NCBI RefSeq assembly: GCF_003286085.1
Contig: NW_020825294.1
Span: forward strand, 4,588,001-4,652,000
DNA from: Drosophila persimilis
Lineage: Eukaryota > Arthropoda > Insecta > Diptera > Drosophilidae
Direction of reading: 5' to 3'
DNA length: 64,000 bases
Both the position numbers and the translations under genes were made by a program. This document shows, one piece after another, positions 1 through 12,100 of the stretch (positions are counted from its first letter, which is position 1; every line of letters starts with the position of its first letter). The notes beneath the pieces were generated by a model that was given only the letters and a program-made list of their open reading frames with translations, did no database searches and was not told where the DNA came from.

Positions 1-323
1 CACATTTCTTTCCATGCAATGTATCTATGTATCTGTAAGACAACGCAATTAGCTTAGATACTCTTGATATTCTTGTTCTTCAGAAAGTTTGTCAAGATGT
101 TGGGCCATAAATTATGCAAAACAAGTTAAACTCCGTCGATTGGGGTCACACATCCCAGAGTCCGCTGTCGCCCGCCGGGGGGATATTTACAGCTTAAGAC
201 CATTCAAAAATTAATTTCCATGAAATTTCCATGTCGAGGGGTTTTTTGGTTGGGTATCTCTTTTATTTGTAAGCGGCTTTAAGCTTTAGAGCAACGCATT
301 TACATATTAAGAAGCTGGTATTA

Positions 324-950
324 AGATTTTTGTGGTGAGCAATCTTCAAAATGTTTAATTAAATTATGGGAAAAAGCGGAAGAAATTCAATGGATTAATA
401 CACTAAGACTCTTGTCTAGAGAGAACTGTATCTTAATTGTTTAGAGAATAATAATATTTAAAAGAAATGTTTAAAGAATTACAAAACGAGTTTTGTGGTG
501 ACCAATCTTTGAAAGGTGTAATTAAATTATGGGGAAAAGCGGAAGAAAGTCTTAAACCGTTCCAGAATAATAATATTTAAAAGACATTTTTACAAGAATT
601 AAAAGAAAATTGAAATAAGATTTTTCTGAAGAGCAATTTCCGAAATGTTAAATTATATTATGACAAAAAGCGGAAGAAATTCAATGGATTTAATTGTAGG
701 TCACTTATCTAGAGGAAATTGTCTCTTAAATGTTTATAGAAAATTAATCTTTAAAAGAAATGTTTCAAGAGTTACAACAAGATTTAAATAAGATTTTTCT
801 GATAAGCAATCTTTTATATGTTGAATTAAATTATGAGAAAAAGCGGAAGAAATTCAAGGAATTCATTTAGTAAGATTCTTGCCTAGAGAAAACTGTGTAT
901 TAAATGTTTATTAAATAATAATATTTAAATTTAATATTTAAAGATTTCTA
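324..950. repeat. Four degenerate ~130-170 bp tandem repeats
   Basis: Four diverged copies start near 324, 489, 618 and 791. Each opens with a variant of AGATTTTTGTGGTGAGCAAT, continues to TTAAATTATGGGAAAAAGCGG and AAGAAATTCAATGG, then CTAGAGAAAACTGTCTCTTAA, and ends in AT-rich DNA containing ATAATATTTAAAAG. The second copy is shortened. The array sits directly upstream of the nested gene at 1184. It looks like an old satellite-like expansion inside the uif intron; no coding potential is seen. Confidence 0.8.
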
Positions 951-1183
951 TTATTCGAGCTTTAGCCGCAAAGATTTTGTTCGCAGTGATTGATCAAAGT
1001 ATGCACGTTTTTCTTTGTAAAAGATTCAGTTTCGTCTAAACATTCCGCGAGTAAATTTTAGTTTTTCCTCACCAAAAAAAGTCTGTACATTTGTAAAAAG
1101 CTAATTCTTTTATACAGATTTACATCCCTCAATTTGTTGTCGCTGTCACTGTCCCTTAATTTGTATTAAGAATTATTGAAAAT

Positions 1184-1525
1184 ATGGCAAAAACAACATT
1201 CACCGGTACCGAGCTCATCAAGACTCTAAAGTCTGTAAACCAACCAATCAAGTTGAACGTATTGGTGCGGCTTTTAGTGAACAATCAGATCACCGAGCTC
1301 ACTAAGCAGGAGCTACGTGATGCCCACAAAAATATAAAGAACGTCCTGGCAATGGCTGTGAAATGGGGATTTGTTAAAAAATGCAATGGCCATTATTTTG
1401 CTGCCACTCATTACAAAGACATCTCGACAGAACTGGACTGGGACTCTGATGAGTACTTCTCAGAGGCAGATTCTGTTTCAGCAGTGAGTGATTCGTCGTC
1501 GTCGGAGGAGGATGACGAGGATTAG
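1184..1525 (+). CDS. Small intronless nested gene, winged-helix-like (DUF4777-like) protein
   Basis: A complete 113-codon ORF with a good start context (GAAAATATGGCA), a TAG stop, and an AATAAA signal about 75 nt downstream. The first 70 residues look like a small helical winged-helix-like domain: TGTELIKTLKSVNQPIKLNV, then a basic helix (RDAHKNIKNVL), then a turn resembling a wing (KWGFVKKCNGHYF). The C-terminus is acidic and serine-rich (DSSSSEEDDED), as in many small nuclear proteins. The pattern recalls the Drosophila-restricted DUF4777 family, but this is from memory and not checked. The gene lies within a uif intron on the same strand. The intronless form and intron location would fit a retroposed or lineage-specific gene. 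A DNA- or chromatin-binding role is inference. Confidence 0.7.
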   Translation: MAKTTFTGTELIKTLKSVNQPIKLNVLVRLLVNNQITELTKQELRDAHKNIKNVLAMAVKWGFVKKCNGHYFAATHYKDISTELDWDSDEYFSEADSVSAVSDSSSSEEDDED

Positions 1526-1598
1526 TAATCAACGATCTTCAACGATCATCTGAGGGCTGAGGGACATTTCTGGCAGCATACAATTTTAAATATCAATG

Positions 1599-1604
1599 AA
1601 TAAA
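1599..1604 (+). other. Poly(A) signal of the nested gene
   Basis: AATAAA lies 74 nt after the stop at 1525 and is followed by T-rich sequence (TTTTGTACTCTCC...TTTG). It gives the nested ORF its own short 3' UTR, which supports an independent transcription unit. Confidence 0.55.
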
Positions 1605-1843
1605 AATGTATTAAAGTAATTTTGTACTCTCCTTTTCTTTGATTATAGCTCCTTAACCATTCCGATAGATTGCAGGGTAATTTTTAGGTCCAATATCTAC
1701 TCAAATAATGTTAAAATATTTCCTATTTGTACAATCGTACTTTTTTTGACACTCCAAATATGCAAATTTAATTCAAATTTAAATCTAAACCATTTATGAC
1801 CTTGTCTAATCTGATGTTATTTGTTGTTCTTTTATTTTTCCAG

Positions 1844-4800
1844 GCTGGGAACTGCGCGGTTTAAATTGTTATAAATATTTCAATATCAAACATTCGTGGG
1901 AGAAAAGCGCCGAACTGTGTCGAAGGTGAGTGGAATCATATAACCATAACTGCATATATATATATATGATAATATCTAGATCCCCTCTCTTTCACTCTGA
2001 GATGATGTAGTTTTTGGGAGTGAGACTTCTCTCTCCTGTCAACGATTGAGCGGAGAAGCTAATCAAGTTTTTTGCCAGCTTTACGCTTGAGCGAATGTGC
2101 TACCTGTTGTTCTTGATAGAGAGAGATGCAGGGAGCGGTATTGATGGATTGATGGACGGATGGATGGTTGGTTGGTTTGCTGCTAGAAAGATGTATATGT
2201 ACTGATTCCATCGATTGCCGTTACAGCACCGCATTGCATTTCCGCTCGCCGACAGTTAACTGTCAATGCCAAAGTGGTCTCGAACCCCAAGCCAAAAACT
2301 GAATACTGAATACCGAAGAAAAGAAAACAAGTTGCCGGCTATGGACTTATGGCTATGGGTGGTACTGTCCATGTTTGAAATTACTTTTGCAGTCGCCGAC
2401 TGGATGGGGCAGGGCAGGGCAGGGCCCGTATCAAGCCGAATCGATACTTGAATGATTCATACATAATTTCTTGTGGCTCCACCTTCTTCTTCTGTTCGAA
2501 GCGAAAAGAAAGTCGCGCTGAAACGCTTCCGGCAGAGTTATTCCCGAATCGACTTGTTTTTTTTTCTGGGTGTTAACCTGTGCCGATGACCCAAATATTT
2601 TGTATACCAATCACCTGATCAAAGCAGGAATATCTTGTGGAAAATTGAGAGTGTTTTGATAAGAGACAGACCCCCTCTTCTTCTTTGGGTCTCTCTGTTT
2701 TAATGAACGTGAGAATCACGAGCTTGTGAAGAGCCCCGCTGACCCATAGGGCATGTCAGGTGAAAGTTTCTTCTCGGTTTTGTGTATTTTTTCGGTTTGG
2801 GTTGAGCTGAAAATATTAATAATGTTATTGGCGGAATGATTAACTCATGAATGAACTGTACGCTGAATGTCAATGCCCTACGCAGCAATTTCTCTTTGCC
2901 ATCGGCGGCGGCGTTAAATGCCACTTAAATATGCCCGGCACATGGTCAACTATCAACTACTGCTCCACGAAGACTACGGACTGCCTGTCGGCCTGCCTGC
3001 TCCTAATGTGCGTCCAAGTAATTTACATGCCATAGACCTCTCGCCTCGCCCCAGAGCCAGTCGCAGGCCCATTTGAATGCCTGTAACGTGGCTTTCGATG
3101 GGCAGAGGAGAGAAGTTCAACAAACGTTAGCTTCTGGCGGCGGCCACAATTGTTTCACTATTTTTCTTTGCCAAAAATAACGTTACACACATGCGTTGAC
3201 AGGTGTCGTTGCCCGTCAGGGACAGACAGAGGCCCACAGAGACTCCACTCCATTCAACAGTGAAATATCTCTCGATTTTATTTGTTTCCCCTCTTTCTTT
3301 TTTCTTTTTTATTTATTTTTTTGTTGGTGAAATTTCTTTTTGGCGTGTGCAGCATGCGAAATGCGGTAGAATGAAGGAGAGCCTCCCTGACAAGGCGTTA
3401 ACATTTCGAGTTAACGGAGTTGTTACCAAAAACAAAAATTAAAAAGAAAAAAACATGTTAACATTTTTGGCTGGCACAAAAGTAAAGCAAATGAAGCACC
3501 GTTTGGAAATACATATTTTGAGGGGTTTCATTTGCCCGATTTTCTGCTTCAGTGAAGTATATGATCAGTTTTCCGATCATTTTATTTGGCATTTGGATTT
3601 TTTTATACCAATACCGAAAGTACTCGTTCGAAAATGTGACTCAAAATTCGCCCACTAATAAAATTAATACCTCATATACTAAAAAAAATAAATAAAAATA
3701 AACATTTAAAAAAGGCTTAATAAAAAAAACCTGAGAAATGTTTAATAAACAAAATTTTAAATAATAATAGGTAACATTTAAAACAAAAATTAAAAGAAAG
3801 TTAAATTAAATTTTACATTTAAAATTTAACCTTTTAAAATTAAACAATTTGTACAATTTACATTTTAAAATTATACAATTTTTACATGCAAAATTAATAA
3901 ATAATAAATTCATAAATTTGTATGTGCAAAATAAAAAAAAAAAGTTGTACATATACAATTTAAAAATATTTATTTCAAATTAAAAAATAAACATGAAATC
4001 AAAATCTAATAAATAACTTTAAATTTACAAATCAGTAAAAATAAATTGTGAAGTGAAATCTCTAACGTATTGAAGCATTGCATCACATAAACCCGCCCCA
4101 GACTTTTACATAAACCCAAAAAAAAAACGAAAAAAAAAGATATTTCTTTTTGGCGTTGCGTCTGTAGTTTTCACTCTTGTGTGGTGGCATGCTGCACACG
4201 TGGGGGGCAATTGTTGTCACAACAGGGGGCAAGGCGGACACTCACAAGGGAGTGTCTCTCGTATATAATTTTATACATATATTGCATGCATTTTTTGGCA
4301 TATGCCACAGCTGCGAGAAATTGCCAAAGACAGCCAGGGCCCACGCGTCGTATGCGTAATGTGGCAATGCCTGCAAGGGAAAAACTTTTTTTTTTTTGTC
4401 TTTTCCCCCAACTGAAATTATGGCAGAACTCCAAATTATGTGGGAAACATGAGATTGGAAATCAAAATGAGCTTAGCTTAGCGATTGGAAATGAAAGTTT
4501 CTTCTGGTGCCACTGGATTCTCCACTAATCCCCGGGTTACTTAGTCGTGTAATTGAGGTAGAAACATAGGAAAAAATAGAAAGTAAAGCGCAGCTGCATA
4601 ATAATGGAAATTGCATTAACAAAACGGAAGCAATCGTTGGCCAAGAGCTGCATAAGCAATTGTGTTAATCGTCTATATCCTCTCTTTTCTCTGTGTTCCA
4701 TTGCAGATATGGCGCCGAGCTGGTGGCCATCGATAGCTATGCGGAGAACAACGATACCCTGTCCATTGCGCGGGCCAGTGATCCCAACCAAAGGGCCTCC

Positions 4801-6137
4801 GACAAGTACTGGCTGGGCCTGGCCTCCCTCGATGATTTGAGAACAAACACTCTGGAGTCTGCTTCCGGGGCCTTGATCTCCCAGTACTCGGGTTTCTGGT
4901 CGTTGCATCAGCCCAGTGCCGATTCCGGAGAGTGTGTGGCCGCTGGTTTTGCTGGCAAATCCCAGAGCTGGGATCTGGGCACCTGCGAGTCGCTGCTTCC
5001 CTTCATGTGCCGCTCGCCCGCGTGTCCCCAGGGAGCCCTGCATTGCGCGAACGGCAAGTGCGTCAATCAGGCCTTCAAGTGCGATGGCAGCGATGACTGT
5101 GGCGATGGTACGGATGAGCTGGATTGCCCAGCGCAATGCCACTTCCACATGCAGTCCGGTGGAGATGTGATCGAGACGCCCAACTATCCGCACAAATACG
5201 GAGCCCTGAGCAAGTGCAAGTGGACGCTGGAGGGACCGCTGGGCAGCAACATCATCCTGCAGTTCCAGGACTTCGAGACGGAGAAGACCTTCGACACCGT
5301 TCAGATCTTGGTGGGAGGACGCACCGAGGATAAGTCCGTGTCCCTGGCCACGCTCAGTGGCAAGCAGGATCTGACCACGCAGCCATTTGTGTCGGCCTCG
5401 AACTTCATGATTGTCAAATTCACCACCGATGGCAGTGTGGAGCGCAAGGGTTTCCGGGCCACCTGGAAAACGGAGGCCAAGAACTGTGGCGGCACGCTGA
5501 AGGCCACGCTCCAGCGACAGATCCTCACGAGCCCCAACTATCCGAAGCAATACCCTGGCGGTCTGGAGTGTCTGTATGTGATCAAGGCCCAGCCGGGACG
5601 CATCATCTCCATTGAAGTGGACGATCTGGATGTGGCCGAGGGGCGGGACTACCTATTGATACGCGATGGCGACACACCGATGAGCCGCACCATTGCCAAG
5701 CTGACGGGCAAGACAGTCCAAAACGAGCGCGTTATCATCTCCACGGGAAATGCTTTGTATCTGTATTTCAAGTCCAGTTTGGGAGAGGCAGGCAAGGGCT
5801 TCAGTCTGCGCTATATTCAGGGCTGCAAGGCCACCATCTCGGCAAGGAATGGAACTGTCACCTCGCCCGCCTTCGGCCTGGCCGACTACCCAAAGAATCA
5901 GGAGTGCTACTTCACCATCCGCAACAGTGCTCGTGCACCACTGTCCCTGAAGTTTGACAAGTTTACGGTCCACAAGAGCGACAATGTGCAGGTGTTTGAT
6001 GGTTCCTCCACGTCTGGTCTGCGACTGCATTCGGGCAACGGCTTTACGGGCACAGCGGCTCCCAAACTGACCTTGACAGCGTCATCGGGGGAGATGCTCA
6101 TCAAATTTACATCGGATGCATTGCACAATGCTGCGGG
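1844..6137 (+). CDS. uif: uif exons 1-2 in window: C-type lectin, LDLa and CUB modules
   Basis: Exon 1844-1925 (82 nt) starts in the lectin fold ([13 protein letters not shown]...SAELCRR). It joins 4707-6137 across a 2.78 kb intron through a split Arg codon (AG|A). The lectin domain ends at CESLLPFMC. An LDL-receptor class A module follows, with the calcium-binding pattern [16 protein letters not shown], then three CUB domains, each with an SPNYP- or TPNYP-like opening. The donor at 6138 (GTAAGC) comes just before an in-frame TAA, so splicing is obligatory. Confidence 0.93.
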
Positions 6138-9100
6138 GTAAGCTCGTGAGCCTTTAACCAATCGAATCCTTCATTAATCTTTGCTCTTTCCTTTGCCAGA
6201 TGGTCGGCTACATTCTCGGCAGATTGCCCTGAACTGCAGCCAGGCATTGGGGCCTTGGCCTCCAGTCGCGACACCGCTTTCGGTACGCTGGTCAGCTTTA
6301 CATGTCCCATTGGACAGGAGTTTGCCACCGGCAAGACGCGTCTGGTCACGGAATGTTTGCGCGGTGGCAACTGGAGTGTCTCCTACATACCAAAGTGTCA
6401 GGGTGAGTCCACCAAAGAACCCCAGAAGATGGTTTAAACGGTGTACTAATGTATGTTTTATCCCTTCTTGCAGAGGTCTACTGCGGTCCTGTGCCACAAA
6501 TCGATAATGGCTTCTCCATTGGCTCCTCGAATGTGACGTATCGTGGGATTGCCATGTACCAGTGTTATGCGGGCTTTGCCTTTGCCTCCAGCGCACCCAT
6601 TGAGAAGATCTCCTGCCTGCCCGATGGCCGCTGGGAGCGCCAGCCCCATTGCATGGCCTCGCAGTGTGCTCCACTCACCGAAGTGGCTCATGCCAATGTC
6701 ACGCTACTGAACGGAGGCGGACGCAGCTACGGCACCATTGTCCAATACGAATGCGAACCGGGCTACGAGAGGAATGGCCATCCAGTGCTTACGTGCATGT
6801 CGAATGGCACCTGGAGCGGGGATGTGCCTAAGTGCACGCGCAAGCGTTGCCACGAGTTCCCAGAGATCGAAAATGGCTTTGTGGTGGATGCGTCGCGTGC
6901 ATATCTGTACGGAGACGAGGCCAGGGTGCAGTGCTACAAGGGATACAAGCTGATCGGCAGCAATATCATGCGCTGCAGCGAGGCCCAGCGTTTTGAGCAG
7001 CCCCCCACCTGTGAGGACATCAACGAGTGCAGCTCCTCGCAATGTGATCTGACCACCACCGAGTGCTTGAACACCAATGGCTCCTTCCATTGCCAGTGTC
7101 GCAGCGGATTCACAGCCACCACGGAGTGCCGTCCTGTGGCCGATTTGGGTCTGGGAAATGGCGGCATACCCGATGACAGCATAATGACTTCGATCAGCGA
7201 GCCAGGCTACAGCAAAACCCAATTGAGATTGAACACGATGGGCTGGTGCGGTGGCTCCTCGGAGCCCGGTGCCAACTGGATATTGATTGACCTCAAGGCA
7301 CCCACCATTCTGCGGGGATTCCGCACCATGTCCGTGCAACGTCCCGATGGCAATGTGGCCTTCAGCTCTGCTGTGCGTCTGCAGTACACCAACGACCTGA
7401 CGGATGTGTTCAAGGACTATGCCAATCCCGACGGCACAGCCGTGGAGTTCAGGATCCTAGAGCCCACCCTGTCCATACTGAATCTCCCGCTCCCGATCGA
7501 GGCGCGTTATATACGCTTCCGTATACAGGACTATGTGGGTGCGCCTTGTCTGCGCATGGAACTGATGGGCTGCACGCGCCTCGACTGCGTGGACATCAAC
7601 GAGTGCAGCAAGAACAACGGCGGCTGCGACCAGAAGTGCATCAATTCGCCTGGAGGCTATGCCTGTGGCTGCAACACGGGCTACCAGCTGTACACCTCGA
7701 ACGGCACGGCCGGCTACCACATTGAACGCTCGGAAACGGGCGAACGGGATGGCGATTCCTATCAAAGGAACAAGACTTGTGTGCCTCTGATGTGCCCCGA
7801 CCTAGAGGCCCCGGAAAATGGCCAACTGCTGAGCGAACGGAACGAGTATCACTTTGGAGATGTGGTGCGTTTCCAGTGCCATTTCGGATACATCATGAGC
7901 GGCAGCTCGGCGGCCCTGTGCCTGTCCAGCGGTCAATGGAATGCCAGTGTGCCCGAGTGTAATTGTAAGTCCCCCGAAAACAGAAGGTATTTTGACTCTT
8001 ATTAAACGAATTTCCCTTTTTTTTACAGATGCCAAATGCGTGTCCCTGCCCGATGATAAGCTGGAGGGTCTGACTGTGGCCCGTCCTGATCCCGAGTCTG
8101 TGCTGGTGCCCTTCCGCGATAACGTGACCATTACGTGTGGGTCGGCAGGACGTCAGTTGCGTGCCACCGCCTCCTCGGGCTTCAGGCAGTGCGTGTACGA
8201 TCCTAAACCGGGTCTGCCCGACTACTGGCTGTCGGGCATGCAGCCCTCTTGCCCGCGCGTCGACTGCTATCCGCCCATGCCCACGCCCGGAGCGGAATAC
8301 GGACAGTTTGTGGACACCCGTTTCCAGAGCAGCTTCTTCTTTGGCTGCCAGAACACCTTCAAGCTGGCCGGACAGACGGGCCGTCACGACAATGTCGTGC
8401 GCTGCGGTGCCGAGGGCATCTGGGACTTTGGCGATCTCCGGTGCGAGGGCCCCGTGTGCGAGGACCCAGGCAGACCGGCCGATGGTCGACAGATTGCACG
8501 CAGTTACGAGCAGTCCTCGGAGGTCTACTTTGGCTGCAATCGTCCTGGTTATATCCTGATTAACCCACGGCCCATCACGTGCATACGCGAGCCAGAGTGC
8601 AAGGTCATCAAACCTCTGGGATTGAGCTCTGGCAGGATACCCGATTCGGCCATCAATGCCACATCGGAGCGCCCGAACTACGAGGCCAAGAATATACGCC
8701 TGAACTCTGCCACCGGATGGTGCGGCAAGCAGGAGGCCTTCACGTACGTGAGCGTCGATCTGGGACAGATCTATCGCGTCAAGGCCATCCTAGTGAAGGG
8801 CGTGGTGACCAACGACATTGTGGGTCGCCCCACGGAGATCCGTTTCTTCTACAAGCAGTCGGAGAGCGAGAATTACGTGGTGTATTTCCCCAACTTTAAC
8901 CTAACGATGCGCGACCCAGGAAACTACGGAGAACTGGCCATGATCACGCTGCCCAAGTACGTCCAGGCGCGCTTTGTGATCCTCGGAATCGTCAGCTACA
9001 TGGACAACGCGTGCCTGAAGTTCGAGCTGATGGGCTGCGAGGAGCCAAAGAACGAGCCTTTGTTGGGCTACGACTATGGATACTCGCCCTGTGTGGACAA

Positions 9101-12100
9101 TGAGCCACCGATCTTCCAGAACTGCCCCCAGCAGCCGATTGTGGTGCGTCGCGACGAGAACGGCGGTGTGCTGCCCGTGAACTTTACCGAGCCCACGGCC
9201 GTGGATAACTCCGGGTCGATAGCCAGGCTGGAGATCAAGCCGCAGAACTTCCGCTCGCCCAGCTACATCTTCAAGGATACGGTGGTCAAGTATGTGGCCT
9301 TTGATTACGATGGCAACGTGGCCATCTGTGAGATCAACATCACAGTCCCGGACGTGACTCCTCCATTGCTGCAGTGTCCCCAGAGCTATGTCATCGAGCT
9401 GGTGGACCGTCAGGATAGCTACAATGTGAACTTCAACGACACGCGCAAGCGGATCAAGGTGTCGGACGAAACAGGAGAGGTGCGTCTGCAGTTTACGCCC
9501 GAGCGGGCCGTGATCAAAATAGGAAACTTCGAGAACGTCACAGTGACGGCCACGGATAAGTTCAACAATCGTGCCAGCTGTCATTTCCAGGTCTCTGTGC
9601 AGGCCTCACCCTGTGTGGATTGGGAGCTGCAGCCGCCAGCCAACGGAGCCATCAATTGTTTGCCCGGAGACCGAGGACTCGAGTGCATAGCCACCTGCAA
9701 GCCTGGCTTCCGCTTCACAGACGGCGAGCCTTTGAAGACGTTCTCCTGTGAGACCTCACGCCTCTGGCGGCCCACTTCGGTGGTGCCCGATTGTGTCTCC
9801 GAGAACACCGAACAGGCTGCCTATCATGTGACGGCCACTATTACCTATCGCGCCAACGGTGCCGTGGCCCAGTCCTGTCTTGGACAGTACCAGGATGTGC
9901 TCTCGCAGCATTACACCGGACTGAATGCCCTGCTCTCGCAGCGCTGTTCGGCGGTGAATGTGAACATGAACGTGACGTTCATCAAGTCGGTGCCCATGCT
10001 GCTGGAGGAGAACGTGGTCAAGATGGACTTCATCCTATCCATCCTGCCAGCGGTGCGTCAGCCCCAGCTGTACGACCTGTGCGGATCCACCCTGAATCTG
10101 ATCTTTGACCTGAGTGTGCCGTATGCCAGTGCCGTAATCGATTCCCTGCTGAACATCTCCAACATTGGCAATCAGTGTCCACCGCTGCGTGCCCTGAAGT
10201 CGCAGATTTCGCGAGGATTCAACTGCAATGTGGGGGAGGTCCTGAATATGGACACCAGCGATGTGCCACGCTGTCTGCACTGTCCGGCCGGCACCTATGT
10301 GTCCGAGGGTCAGAACAGCTGCACCTACTGCCCCCGAGGCTACTACCAGAATCGCGATCGCCAGGGCACGTGTCTGCGCTGTCCGGCCGGTACCTACACC
10401 AAGGAGGAGGGCTCCAAGTCCTTGAATGATTGCATACCCGTCTGTGGATATGGTACCTACTCGCCCACTGGCCTCGTGCCGTGTCTGGAGTGCCCGCGCA
10501 ACTCTTTCACCGCCGAACCCCCAACGGGTGGCTTCAAGGATTGTCAGGCCTGTGCGGCACAGACCTTCACGTACCAGCCAGCCGCCTCGAACAAGGATAT
10601 GTGCCGCGCCAAGTGTGCAGCCGGCACCTACTCCGCAACGGGTCTGGCGCCATGCTCGCCCTGTCCCCTGCATCACTACCAGAGCGCTGCCGGATCCCAG
10701 AGCTGCAACGAGTGTCCCAGTAACATGAGAACGGACGCCGCCGGCTCCAAGGGAAGGGAGCAGTGCAAGCCCGTGGTCTGTGGAGAGGGAGCCTGCCAGC
10801 ACGGAGGATTGTGTGTGCCCATGGGCCACGACATCCAGTGCTTCTGCCCGGCTGGATTCTCGGGACGTCGCTGCGAACAGGACATTGACGAGTGCGCCTC
10901 GCAGCCCTGCTTCAATGGCGGCCAGTGCAAGGACCTGCCACAGGGATATCGCTGCGAGTGCCCCGCCGGATATTCGGGCATCAATTGCCAGGAGGAGGCC
11001 AGCGACTGCGGCAACGACACCTGCCCCGCCCGTGCCATGTGCAAGAACGAGCCCGGCTTCAAGAATGTGACCTGCCTGTGCCGCAGCGGCTACACGGGCG
11101 ACCAGTGCGACGTCACCATCGATCCTTGTACGGCCAACGGCAATCCCTGTGGGAACGGAGCCAGCTGCCAGGCACTGCAGCAGGGACGCTACAAGTGCGA
11201 GTGTCTGCCGGGCTGGGAGGGACTCCACTGCGAGCAGAACATCAACGATTGTGCGGAGAATCCCTGCCTGCTGGGCGCCAACTGCACGGACCTGGTCAAC
11301 GACTTCCAATGCGCCTGTCCGCCCGGCTTTACGGGCAAACGCTGCGAGCAGAAGATCGACCTGTGCCTGTCCGAACCCTGCAAACACGGCACCTGCGTGG
11401 ACCGACTGTTCGATCACGAGTGCGTCTGCCATCCCGGCTGGACGGGTGCCGCCTGCGAGGTTAATATCGACGACTGCGAGAACCGACCCTGCGCCAACGA
11501 CGGCATCTGTGTGGACCTCGTGGATGGCTACAGCTGCAACTGCGAGCCTGGATACACGGGCAAGAATTGCCAGCACACGATCGACGATTGCGCTTCGAAT
11601 CCGTGCCAGCATGGAGCCACCTGTGTGGATCAGATCGATGGCTTTACGTGCAAGTGCCGTCCCGGCTACGTGGGTCTCAGCTGCGAGGCGGAGATCGATG
11701 AGTGCCTCAGCGATCCGTGCAATCCCGTGGGCACCGAACGCTGCCTGGATCTGGACAACAAGTACGAGTGCGTCTGCCGCGATGGCTTCAAGGGCATTCT
11801 CTGCGAGACGGATATCGATGACTGCGAGGCCCAGCCCTGCCTCAACAACGGCATCTGCCGCGATCGTGTCGGTGGCTTCGAGTGCGGCTGTGAGCCCGGA
11901 TGGAGCGGCATGCGCTGCGAGCAGCAGGTCACGACCTGCAGCCTCCAGGCGCCATGCCAGAACGATGCGAGCTGCATTGACCTGTTCCAGGACTACTTCT
12001 GTGTGTGCCCCAGCGGCACCGATGGCAAGAACTGCGAGACGGCACCCGAACGCTGCATCGGCGATCCGTGCATGCACGGCGGCAAGTGCCAGGACTTTGG

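Larger units (their letters stand above)
1..1843 (+). other. uif: uif intron (5' part outside window)
   Basis: No uif coding sequence is visible before the acceptor at 1842-1843 (pyrimidine-rich TTTATTTTTCCAG). The first uif exon in the window begins in phase inside a C-type lectin domain, so the signal-peptide exon must lie upstream of the window. This stretch is therefore intron on the uif strand. It contains a degenerate tandem repeat (324-950) and a compact nested gene (1184-1525). Nothing else recognisable is seen in 1-323. Confidence 0.8.

Noticed and set aside
4537..5550. 337-codon - strand ORF starting in the uif intron
   Set aside because: Antisense shadow of the lectin/CUB exon; no domain and no splice logic.
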